This document shows, piece by piece, positions 7,221 through 14,581 of a stretch of DNA of 62,789 nt (position 1 is the stretch's first letter; each line of letters starts with the position of its first letter). The position numbers were made by a program, and so were the translations under genes. Origin of the DNA: DYGX01 sp035325905 (GTDB taxonomy: Bacteria > Chloroflexota > Anaerolineae > Aggregatilineales > Aggregatilineaceae); the NCBI GenBank assembly GCA_035325905.1, contig DAOKYY010000011.1, positions 1-62,789 of the forward strand. The letters are read 5' to 3'. Under the pieces are notes generated by a model, which ran no database searches, was not told where the DNA came from, and was given only the letters and a program-made list of their open reading frames with translations.

Positions 7221-7925
7221 ATGGAACTGATCGCAGTCTGGGAATTTGTGCGGCGGCGCTGGTGGTTAATCGCGCTGCCGGCGCTGGCGGCGCTGCTGCT
7301 GGTGCTGCCTTCGTTGCCGGACGCGCTCTCGCCGCCGCCCAGCTACGGGGTGCAGATGCGCCTGACGGTCGCCGCGCCGCCACAGCCGCCCACCGAGCAG
7401 ACCACGACGCCCTATGAGGATACGGCCTACGTCCCCTGGCTGGCGTCGGAGTATATCGTCGTCAATCTTCCGGCGTGGATTATGAGCGATTCGTTTGCCG
7501 AGCAGGTCAGCGACGTGCTGGGCGCGCAGGGCATCACGCTCTCCGCAGCCGACCTGGGCGGGGCGTTCGCGGCGGAAGGGCTGCGCAGCATTCTGACGCT
7601 GCACGTCCGGTGGGGCAGCGCGGCGGAGATCGTCCCGATCACGCAGGCAGCGGTGACTGTCCTGCAGAGCCGCAACCAGCTTTTCTTCCCGCAGTTCGCC
7701 GGCGAGCCGGTCAGCGTGGTGCCGCTGGACGATATTCGCGTCCGGTCGCTGGCCGCGCCGATTACGCAGCGGCTCGATCCTTTGCTACGGGTCGCGGCCG
7801 GGCTGGCAGCGGGCGTGGCGCTGGCGGCGCTGGCCGAGTACCTGGACCGCACGGTACGCACGCGAGCGGACGTCGAGGCGCTGGGGGTCGCGGTCCTGGC
7901 CGAGATTCCGCGCCACAGGGAGTAG
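7221..7925 (+). CDS. Wzz-like chain-length determinant / polysaccharide co-polymerase, short form 1
   Basis: The 234-residue protein has an N-terminal helix (about 15-33), an extracytoplasmic domain of about 150 residues and a C-terminal helix (about 190-208). It ends with the typical cytosolic Wzz motif region YLDRTVRTRADVEALG..VLAEIP. Wzz/YveK proteins set polymer length in capsule or exopolysaccharide synthesis and partner with BY-kinases. The start at 7221 gives a proper membrane-insertion N-terminus; an upstream in-frame ATG at 7110 lies before the promoter. It is followed by a second Wzz-like gene and a BY-kinase gene. Confidence 0.75.
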   Translation: MELIAVWEFVRRRWWLIALPALAALLLVLPSLPDALSPPPSYGVQMRLTVAAPPQPPTEQTTTPYEDTAYVPWLASEYIVVNLPAWIMSDSFAEQVSDVLGAQGITLSAADLGGAFAAEGLRSILTLHVRWGSAAEIVPITQAAVTVLQSRNQLFFPQFAGEPVSVVPLDDIRVRSLAAPITQRLDPLLRVAAGLAAGVALAALAEYLDRTVRTRADVEALGVAVLAEIPRHRE

Positions 7926-8002
7926 CGTCGCGCCCTGAACGCGCGCTGATCGGGCGATTGGCGGGCGGCTGCCTGATAAACGGCCCATTCCGCCACAAGT
8001 GC

Positions 8003-8011
8003 TGGTATAAT
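8003..8011 (+). promoter_or_regulatory. extended -10 promoter before the second Wzz-like gene
   Basis: TGGTATAAT is a perfect extended -10 element with no convincing -35. It lies in the 133-bp spacer between the two Wzz-like genes, 47 bp before the ATG, and could be an internal promoter for the kinase part of the cluster. Confidence 0.5.
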
Positions 8012-8058
8012 GGCGGCGGTTCATCGCTTCGGGAACGACAAAACAGGACCGATTCCTC

Positions 8059-8721
8059 ATGGATTTATCCTATTACGCGCGGCTGCTCGTGCGCCGGGGC
8101 TGGATCGTCGTGCTGGCGGTGGCGATCACCGCCGGGGCCGCGTTTGGCCTGAGCAAGCTGCAAACCCCGGTGTACCGCGCGACGCAGCGCGTGCTGATGC
8201 AGCCCGCTCGCAATGATTTTGGCCTGACCGAGACGCTGCGCATCTTGCTGCGCAGCTGGGTTGTTTATCTGAATACGCAGCAGCAGGCGCAGGCCGCGAT
8301 TGACCGCCTGAGCCTCGACATGACGCCCGGCGACGTGCTGAGCGTCACCACGATCAGCTCCGACCCGACGCAGCTCACCGTGCAGATCGACGTGGACATG
8401 GAGGACGGGCCGCTCGCCGCGCGCATCGCCTACGAGCTGGGTCTGTTGCTCAAGGAGTATCGCGACGAGCAGAACCGCGACCTCAACCGCCAGGACCGGA
8501 TCGAGGCGATCGTGCTCGACGTGGCGAGCTACGGGCAGCACAGCCCGCGCACCGGGGTCAACACGCTGGCCGGAGGCTTGCTTGGCGTGCTGATTGGCGG
8601 CGTGGCGGTCTTCGCGCTGGAATACCTGGAGTCCAACGTGGTGCGCCGCCAGGAGGATATCGAGCGGTTCCTCGATCTGCCGGTGCTCGCCGCGATCCCT
8701 GCCGACGATGCGCGCTCGTGA
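8059..8721 (+). CDS. Wzz/YveK-like chain-length determinant, short form 2
   Basis: The 220-residue protein shows the full short Wzz plan. N-terminal MDLSYYARLLVRRGWIVVLA leads into a helix (about 14-32), and the pattern TPVYRATQRVLMQP begins the extracytoplasmic domain. A C-terminal helix follows (about 170-190), then the cytosolic end EYLESNVVRRQEDIERFLDLPVL (residues about 190-212), which contacts the partner kinase in homologues. It is followed after 9 bp by the BY-kinase gene, the usual split kinase/adaptor arrangement of Gram-positive-type capsule systems (CpsC/CpsD, YveK/YveL). Confidence 0.82.
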   Translation: MDLSYYARLLVRRGWIVVLAVAITAGAAFGLSKLQTPVYRATQRVLMQPARNDFGLTETLRILLRSWVVYLNTQQQAQAAIDRLSLDMTPGDVLSVTTISSDPTQLTVQIDVDMEDGPLAARIAYELGLLLKEYRDEQNRDLNRQDRIEAIVLDVASYGQHSPRTGVNTLAGGLLGVLIGGVAVFALEYLESNVVRRQEDIERFLDLPVLAAIPADDARS

Positions 8722-8730
8722 GGTGCCAAG

Positions 8731-9396
8731 ATGCCTGATCCGAACCTGATAACGCTGTCCGACCCGCGCTCGCCGGCTGCCGAGGCGTACCGCGCGCTGC
8801 GCACCAACCTGATGTTTTCGAGCGTGGACCGCGCGCTCCGCGCGTTGGTGGTGTCGTCCGCCGCGCCGGGCGAGGGCAAAAGCACCGCCGCCGCCAACCT
8901 GGCCGTGACGCTGGCGCAAGGCGGGCAGCGCACCGTGCTGGTGGACTGCGATCTGCGCAAGCCGAGCCAGCATACCTTGTGGGGTCTGGCGAACGAGAAC
9001 GGCCTGACGACTATGCTGCTCGAAGCCTCGGCGCTCGACCGGCCGCCCTTGCAGGCGACCGCTCTGGAGCACCTGTCGATCCTGACCAGCGGGCCGCTGC
9101 CGCCCAACCCGGCGGACGTGATCGGCTCGCACCGCATGGACGAAGCGATCGCGTCGCTGCGCGCGCAGGCCGACTACATCATCTTCGACGCGCCGCCGGT
9201 GCTGGCAGCGACCGACGCCTCGCTGCTCGCGCTGAAAACCGACGGGCTGCTGCTCGTCCTGCGGGCGGGCGTCTCGCGGCGGGATCAGACGGCGCGCGCC
9301 AGGGAATCGCTGGAACGGGTAAACGTTCCGCTAATCGGCGCGGTGCTGCTCGACGCGCCGCGTGATTCGTCGGTGCGCGCCTACTATTCGAGCTAG
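8731..9396 (+). CDS. BY-kinase (bacterial tyrosine kinase, CpsD/YveL type)
   Basis: The 221-residue cytosolic ATPase has all three BY-kinase nucleotide motifs: Walker A SAAPGEGKSTAAANLA (about residues 44-59), Walker A' VLVDCDLRKP (about 70-79) and Walker B YIIFDAPPV (about 149-157). The N-terminal SPAAEAYRALRTNL is typical of CpsD/CapB. The C-terminus ends RAYYSS with only two tyrosines, rather than the long tyrosine cluster of many family members, so autophosphorylation capacity looks small. With the adjacent Wzz proteins it should regulate polymer length and export. Confidence 0.85.
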   Translation: MPDPNLITLSDPRSPAAEAYRALRTNLMFSSVDRALRALVVSSAAPGEGKSTAAANLAVTLAQGGQRTVLVDCDLRKPSQHTLWGLANENGLTTMLLEASALDRPPLQATALEHLSILTSGPLPPNPADVIGSHRMDEAIASLRAQADYIIFDAPPVLAATDASLLALKTDGLLLVLRAGVSRRDQTARARESLERVNVPLIGAVLLDAPRDSSVRAYYSS

Positions 9397-9415
9397 AGTC
9401 GAGGGAGAAGCCAAG

Positions 9416-10486
9416 TTGAAAGGTCTTGTGCTGAGCGGCGGCAAAGGGACGCGACTGTATCCGCTGACGTACACCCGCGCCAAGCAGTTGATCCCGGTCG
9501 CCAACAAGCCGATCCTGATCCGCGTGATCGAAGCGATTCGCGACGCAGGCATCACTGAGATCGGCATCATTACCGGCGACACCGCGCCGGAGATCCGCGA
9601 GGCGGTGGGCGACGGCTCGCGCTGGAACGTGGACGTGACGTATATCCCGCAGGAAGCGCCGCTCGGCCTGGCGCACGCGGTCAAGATCGCGCGTGACTTC
9701 ATCGGCGACGAGCGGTTCGTGATGTTCCTGGGCGACAACGTGATCCAGGGCGGGATCAGCCCGCTCATCGCGGATTTCGCGCACCACCCGGAGTGGAACA
9801 GCCAGATCGTGCTGACCGCGGTCGAGCGCCCGGAGCAGTACGGTGTGGCCGAGCTGACCGGGGAAGGGCGCATCGCGCGGCTGATCGAGAAGCCCAAGCA
9901 GCCGCCCTCGAACCTGGCGCTGGTCGGCATCTACATGTTCGATCACCACATTTTCGCGGCGACCGAGGAGATCAAGCCGTCATTTCGTGGCGAGCTGGAG
10001 ATCACCGACGCGATCCAGTGGCTGATCGATCACGGCTACAGCGTTTTCCCGCACATCCATCGCGGCTGGTGGATCGACACCGGGCGCCCGGACGATATGC
10101 TGACTGCCAACAGCCTTGTCCTCGACGAGCTGGTGCCAGAGATCGTCGGGACAGTGGACGCCGCGTCACGGGTCGATAGCCGGGTGACGGTCGAGCGCGG
10201 CGCGCAGATCGTCAACAGCGTGGTGCGTGGCCCGGCGATCATCGGCGAAAACGCGAAGATCGTCAACAGCTACATCGGCCCGTTCACCAGCATCTACCAC
10301 GACGTGGTGATCGAGAACAGCGAGATCGAGCGCAGCATTGTGCTGGAGCACAGCACGATCTGCGACATCCCGACGCGCCTGCACGACAGCCTGATTGGCC
10401 GCCACGCCGAGGTCGGGGTGGGGACGATGCGCCCAAAGGCGATCAAGCTGCACCTGGGCGACCACAGCCGCCTGGAGCTGATCTAG
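9416..10486 (+). CDS. rmlA: glucose-1-phosphate thymidylyltransferase, long (GraD/StrD-like) form, TTG start
   Basis: RmlA makes dTDP-glucose from dTTP and glucose-1-phosphate, the first step to dTDP-6-deoxysugars. The protein has 356 residues. The nucleotidyltransferase domain (about 1-235) carries the signature LSGGKGTRLYPLT, and later FLGDNVIQGG and ITDAIQWLID. It is followed by a left-handed beta-helix of hexapeptide repeats (about 250-350; for example VVRGPAIIGENAKIVNSYIG), which marks the long form found in many Chloroflexota, Archaea and antibiotic clusters. The TTG at 9416 starts the conserved beta-strand exactly and has GAGGGAG 8 bp upstream; the ATG at 9362 would add 18 unrelated residues inside the BY-kinase gene. 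Confidence 0.9.
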   Translation: MKGLVLSGGKGTRLYPLTYTRAKQLIPVANKPILIRVIEAIRDAGITEIGIITGDTAPEIREAVGDGSRWNVDVTYIPQEAPLGLAHAVKIARDFIGDERFVMFLGDNVIQGGISPLIADFAHHPEWNSQIVLTAVERPEQYGVAELTGEGRIARLIEKPKQPPSNLALVGIYMFDHHIFAATEEIKPSFRGELEITDAIQWLIDHGYSVFPHIHRGWWIDTGRPDDMLTANSLVLDELVPEIVGTVDAASRVDSRVTVERGAQIVNSVVRGPAIIGENAKIVNSYIGPFTSIYHDVVIENSEIERSIVLEHSTICDIPTRLHDSLIGRHAEVGVGTMRPKAIKLHLGDHSRLELI

Positions 10487-10487
10487 C

Positions 10488-11336
10488 GTGCGGGCGATGT
10501 CACACGGAATCCCCAAGCCCATCCGGCTGATCGTCACCGACCTGGACGGCACCCTGCTGAACTCGGCGCATGAGGTTTCGCCGCGCACCGAGGCCGCCAT
10601 CCGCGCGGCTCAGGCGCAGGGCGTCGCCTTCACCGTGGCGACCGGCAAGACTTTTCCCTCGACCACGGCCTTGATCGAGCGCTTCGACATCCGCCTGCCG
10701 GTGATCTGCGGCAATGGCACCAGCATCCACGACCCGGCGGGGGACGTGATTCACGAGGACCCGATCCCGCTTGACCTGGCGGTTGAGGCGGTGCGCTTCG
10801 CCGCCGAGCACGGCATGACGCCGGTGGTCTACATCGAGGCCGGGCTGGTTGCGCAGGGCTGGGACGCCAATATCGAGGAGCTAGTCGCGCACCACGAGCC
10901 AGCGCCGGTGATCGCGCCCGATCTCGTCGCCGCGCTGCGCAACAGCCACCAGCCGCACAAGATCATCCTGATGAACCAGAACCTCGCCAAGGTCGCCGCC
11001 TTCCAGCACGCGCTGGAGGAGCGTTTCGCGGGGCGGGGGCAGGTGCTGCGATCCGGCCTGGCGTCGGTGATCGAGCTGCTGCCGCGCGGGGTGTCGAAGG
11101 CGACCGCGCTGCGCCTGATCCTGGACCGGTCCGGCTACGGCGCCGATGAGACGATCTGCTTCGGCGACAACTGCAACGATCTGGCGATGATCCAGATGGC
11201 GGAAATCGGCGTGGCGATGGGCAATTCTCCGGCGGAGGTCCGCGACGGCGCGGACTACGTGACGGCCAGCAACGACGAAGACGGCGTCGCGCTGGCGCTG
11301 GAACGGTTTGTCCTGGCGCCGCTGGCGCAACGCTAG
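10488..11336 (+). CDS. HAD-superfamily phosphatase, Cof type
   Basis: The 282-residue protein has the HAD motifs VTDLDGTLLN (nucleophile Asp and general acid Asp), ATGK (motif II region), a Lys in GVSKATALR and ICFGDNCNDLAMI (motif IV). The long insert between motifs II and III is the C2 cap of the Cof/YbdK subfamily, which dephosphorylates sugar phosphates, nucleotides or flavin precursors. It starts one base after the rmlA stop, with a GTG at 10488 (GGAG 10 bp upstream) or the ATG at 10497. Its place between rmlA and rmlB suggests action on a sugar phosphate, but the substrate cannot be told from sequence. Confidence 0.8.
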   Translation: MRAMSHGIPKPIRLIVTDLDGTLLNSAHEVSPRTEAAIRAAQAQGVAFTVATGKTFPSTTALIERFDIRLPVICGNGTSIHDPAGDVIHEDPIPLDLAVEAVRFAAEHGMTPVVYIEAGLVAQGWDANIEELVAHHEPAPVIAPDLVAALRNSHQPHKIILMNQNLAKVAAFQHALEERFAGRGQVLRSGLASVIELLPRGVSKATALRLILDRSGYGADETICFGDNCNDLAMIQMAEIGVAMGNSPAEVRDGADYVTASNDEDGVALALERFVLAPLAQR

Positions 11337-11382
11337 CCGATTCCACAGCGCACACACTCCAATCCGACATGAGGGAGCGACT

Positions 11383-12423
11383 ATGCAGAACATCCTGGTT
11401 ACGGGCGGCGCGGGCTTTATCGGCAGCGCATTCGTCCGTCGTATGGTGGAAAAGTACCCGCACTACAACCTGATCGTCTTCGACAAGCTGACTTACGCCG
11501 GCAACCTCGACAACCTGCTGCCGGTCAACGACGCGCCGAATTACCACTTCGAGCGCGGCGACATTGCGGACCGCCCGGCGGTGCAGCGCGTATGCGAGCA
11601 GTACGCGATTGACGCGATCGTGAACTTTGCGGCCGAGTCCCACGTGGACCGCTCGATTCTGGCGCCGGATGCGTTCATCAACACCGACATCGTCGGCGTG
11701 TACGTGCTGCTCGACGTGGCGCGGCAGCTTGGCATCCCGCGCGTGCATCTGGTCAGCACGGACGAGGTCTACGGCTCGATTGACGAGGGCTTCTTCCGCG
11801 AAGGCGATCCGCTGCTGCCGAACAGCCCCTACGCGGCCAGCAAAGCGGGCGGCGAGATGATGCTGCGCGCCTATCACGTCACCTATGGCCTGCACACGAC
11901 CGTCACGCGCGGCAGCAATACCTTCGGGCCGTACCAGTACCCGGAGAAGATCGCGCCCTTCTTCATCACCGAGGCGATTGACGACCGCCCGCTGCCGCTC
12001 TACGGCGACGGGATGCAGGTGCGCGACTGGCTGTATGTGGACGACCACGCCGACGCGGTCGACGCCGTACTGCATCACGGCGCGCCGGGCGAGATTTACA
12101 ACGTCGGCGGCGAGCACGAGCTGCACAACATCGAGGTGACGCGCTTCATTCTGGACGCGCTCGGCAAACCGGAGAGCCTGATCCGCCATGTCGCCGACCG
12201 GCCGGGCCACGACCGGCGCTACGCTCTGACCAACGACAAGATCAGCCGCGAGCTGGGCTGGCAGCCGCAGCACAGCTTCGAAGAAGCGATGCGCCACACC
12301 ATCGAGTGGTACCGGCAGAACGAATGGTGGTGGCGCAAGATCAAGACCGGCGAGTATCTGGAGTTCTACAAGATGCAGTACGCCGAGCGGCTGGCTGGTG
12401 CTGAGGGGTCGAACAAGGTCTGA
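11383..12423 (+). CDS. rmlB: dTDP-glucose 4,6-dehydratase
   Basis: RmlB converts dTDP-glucose to dTDP-4-keto-6-deoxyglucose. The 346-residue short-chain dehydrogenase-fold protein has the NAD motif TGGAGFIGSAFVRRM at the N-terminus, FDKLTYAGNLDNL, FAAESHVDRSI, the catalytic STDEVYGS (Thr, Asp, Glu) and YAASKAGGE (Tyr-x3-Lys), and RGSNTFGPYQYPEKI. These are diagnostic for RmlB rather than a generic epimerase. GAGGGAG precedes the ATG at 11383. rmlC and rmlD are absent from the window, so the final sugar need not be rhamnose. Confidence 0.94.
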   Translation: MQNILVTGGAGFIGSAFVRRMVEKYPHYNLIVFDKLTYAGNLDNLLPVNDAPNYHFERGDIADRPAVQRVCEQYAIDAIVNFAAESHVDRSILAPDAFINTDIVGVYVLLDVARQLGIPRVHLVSTDEVYGSIDEGFFREGDPLLPNSPYAASKAGGEMMLRAYHVTYGLHTTVTRGSNTFGPYQYPEKIAPFFITEAIDDRPLPLYGDGMQVRDWLYVDDHADAVDAVLHHGAPGEIYNVGGEHELHNIEVTRFILDALGKPESLIRHVADRPGHDRRYALTNDKISRELGWQPQHSFEEAMRHTIEWYRQNEWWWRKIKTGEYLEFYKMQYAERLAGAEGSNKV

Positions 12424-12454
12424 CCACCGCTTGAGTGGCTCAGGAAAGCGGATG

Positions 12455-12483
12455 CCGCGCGCTCAACCAGCGCGCGGTTTTTT
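12455..12483 (+). terminator. intrinsic terminator after rmlB
   Basis: CCGCGCGCT (12455-12463) and AGCGCGCGG (12469-12477) form a 9-bp GC stem with a 5-nt loop, followed directly by six T (12478-12483). It closes the polysaccharide cluster. Confidence 0.9.
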
Positions 12484-12493
12484 GCGCGCGCCA

Positions 12494-13600
12494 TCAAGAG
12501 CGCGGGATCGGCTGCACCAGGCTGCTGTCGTCGCGGACGGCCAGGCCAAGCACCGCCTCGTTCGGGTAGTGGGCCAGGCTGGGGTAAAGGCCCAGCACGA
12601 ACCCATCGAACTCCGTGCACAGCACGCCATCCGAGGTCTCAACGGGCCGCCCGAACACATCCACCATACGCGCGACCGGCTGGCCGCGCTCGACACGCTC
12701 GCCCGGCTGGACCAGATGCTGCACGATGCAGGCGGTGGTCACGCGCGGGTGCTGGATGCGCCGCACCGGATGTCCCAGGTCGATCACCGGCACATCACGG
12801 ATTGGCTCGACGGGGTCGGGCAGCATCCCGGCCCAGCGCATGACGTTTCGGATTCCGGCGGCGGCGGCGCGGACGTGGCGCACGTTCACGACGCGCTGCC
12901 CGCCAAGCTCAACCGTGACCGCGGGGATACGCGCCGTGTTGAGCGCCGCGCCGCTCACCGAGCGATGCAAATGTAGCTTGATATACTGCGCCGAAACGTA
13001 CTCGTTGACGACCGTCAGCCCCATCGCCTTCAGCATCGCGCCGACCGTTTCTTGCAGCTTGCGCGCAACCCCCTTGTCGCGCCCATCGCGATAGAACACC
13101 GGGTCGCGAAAGGCGAACGGGATCGAGACCGCGCCGTAGTTGTGCAGGTCGATCAGATAGTCGCCGGTCGCGGCGATGCGCTCGAACAGCCGCGCGTAGG
13201 CCATCTCCAGCGCCGACGGAAACGCGGTGTCGTTCTCGTCCAGCGTGCCGGACATCGCGGGAAAGAGCCGGTTCGGGTCGCGGCCATACAGATAGTACGG
13301 GCTGCGCTCATGCGTGCGCAGCCCGGCCGGATTGAGCGTCGGCACGGCGATCACCGTTCCGCTCAGTCGCTCGACCAACTCTGGCGTGATCAGGTGGTGG
13401 ATCGTCGCCAGCCCATCAAATTCCCCGCCGTGAATCGTGCCGGTGATCCAGAGCACCGGGCGCGCGCCGCCGCGCCCTTGCGCGATCACGATCGGGAACG
13501 CATCGGCGCCGCCGGTCGGCAGCGGGACGGCGTCGAACGTGCCGTAGGTGATGGCCCCCGGCTGGCTGCGCGCGGTTCCGATCTGGATTGACGGGTTCAT
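12494..13600 (-). CDS. succinylglutamate desuccinylase/aspartoacylase-family (M14-like) zinc hydrolase
   Basis: The 368-residue protein belongs to the AstE/AspA branch of zinc carboxypeptidase-fold enzymes. The zinc ligands are seen in TGTIHGGEFDG (His and Glu of HxxE) and DLHNYG (second His). TLNPAGLRTHERS provides the substrate-binding Asn/Arg region, and a late VTVELGG contains the catalytic Glu. A C-terminal beta domain (about 270-365) with a lipoyl-like pattern PGERVERGQPVARM is common in the deacylase subfamily. The ATG at 13600 is chosen because the conserved domain starts right after it. It is the last gene of the leftward lipoprotein/exporter operon. Substrate unknown; likely an N-acyl amino acid or ester. 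Confidence 0.8.
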   Translation of the reverse strand: MNPSIQIGTARSQPGAITYGTFDAVPLPTGGADAFPIVIAQGRGGARPVLWITGTIHGGEFDGLATIHHLITPELVERLSGTVIAVPTLNPAGLRTHERSPYYLYGRDPNRLFPAMSGTLDENDTAFPSALEMAYARLFERIAATGDYLIDLHNYGAVSIPFAFRDPVFYRDGRDKGVARKLQETVGAMLKAMGLTVVNEYVSAQYIKLHLHRSVSGAALNTARIPAVTVELGGQRVVNVRHVRAAAAGIRNVMRWAGMLPDPVEPIRDVPVIDLGHPVRRIQHPRVTTACIVQHLVQPGERVERGQPVARMVDVFGRPVETSDGVLCTEFDGFVLGLYPSLAHYPNEAVLGLAVRDDSSLVQPIPRS

Positions 13601-13638
13601 GCGGCCTGCACTTCCGAGCGGTGCTCTGTGCGCAAGTG

Positions 13639-14490
13639 CTAAGTCTGCTGCTTGGCGAGCGCGTGGGCAAGCTGCGCTCCGATCAGCTCCAGCAGCTTGA
13701 CGTGCTGTTCCGTGATGGCGGGCGCGTTCGCCCGCCCGGCGAATAGCACGCCGAAGCGCAGGCTTGTGCCGACCGGAACACACACCCCGGCCGTCAGCCA
13801 GCCGCGCTCCACGAAGCGATGCCCGGCGCTCTCCCCGGACCCGATGACGCGGCTTTGCCCGCTTTCCGCCACCCAGCCAAACACCGTGCCGTCGACCGGC
13901 AGCGTGTGCGGGGCGGTATCGGTGAGCTGCGGCGGACCGGCCTGCGCGCCAAGCGTCAGTTCCGGCGGGGCCGGCGACGCAAGCGCGTAGTATGCCACGT
14001 AGTCGTAGCCCAGCTCCGCAATTGCGTTGACTGCCGCCTGCTGCTTACCATGTCCTGGCCCGGCGCGGCGAAGCTGCTGCGCGACGGTGCGAACAGGCGG
14101 CAGACTGTCGGCGCGCAGGGTTTCAAGCTGCCGCTCCTGCGCCAGCCGCTTGATGCGCCGCAGCAGGTCGCCCTCCTCGAAGGGCTGGATCGACACGTCG
14201 TCGGCGCGGCCCGGTGTGCTGAAATCTGCGCCATCGTCGACCAGCAGAATCAGCAGGCGCGGGTAGGTCTGACGCAGATCGTTGATCAGCGCGTAGCTGT
14301 CGCACAGGGTGCTGTCGAGCACCAGGAGGTCGGCGCGGGTGTGGGGCTGCGCCAGGAAAGCGCAGATATCGCGCTCATCCGTGACGAGGCTGAGCTTGAT
14401 TTGCGGGTCCGGGGCGAGCGTCTGGCGATAGCGTGAGAGTGTGGCAGGCGTTACGGCGGCCAGCACGTGAATCTTGGGCGATTCGGACAT
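13639..14490 (-). CDS. degenerate receiver domain plus GAF domain protein
   Basis: The 283-residue protein has an N-terminal receiver-like fold (about 5-115) and a C-terminal GAF-like domain (about 135-280; FGWVAESGQSRVIGSG and LRFGVLFAGR are typical). In the receiver part the phosphoacceptor position may survive in LLVLDSTL. However, the acidic pair normally at the first strand end is replaced by AAVTP, and the conserved Lys of the last strand is Gln (SIQPF). It is probably a pseudo-receiver. There is no output or kinase domain. The ATG at 14490 is preferred over a longer frame because the upstream part overlaps the MFS gene and lacks domain similarity. Confidence 0.65.
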   Translation of the reverse strand: MSESPKIHVLAAVTPATLSRYRQTLAPDPQIKLSLVTDERDICAFLAQPHTRADLLVLDSTLCDSYALINDLRQTYPRLLILLVDDGADFSTPGRADDVSIQPFEEGDLLRRIKRLAQERQLETLRADSLPPVRTVAQQLRRAGPGHGKQQAAVNAIAELGYDYVAYYALASPAPPELTLGAQAGPPQLTDTAPHTLPVDGTVFGWVAESGQSRVIGSGESAGHRFVERGWLTAGVCVPVGTSLRFGVLFAGRANAPAITEQHVKLLELIGAQLAHALAKQQT

Positions 14491-14581
14491 CGGGCTTCCA
14501 CGGATATGAGCCAGCGAACGCTCCCGATTATAGGAAGCGTTCGGCGGACACGCCAGTCGCCGCCATCGCGGCGCGAAGCGA

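Noticed and set aside
9362..9415. ATG at 9362 as the rmlA start
   Set aside because: It lies inside the BY-kinase gene and adds 18 residues unlike any RmlA. The TTG at 9416 with GAGGGAG fits the conserved N-terminus.
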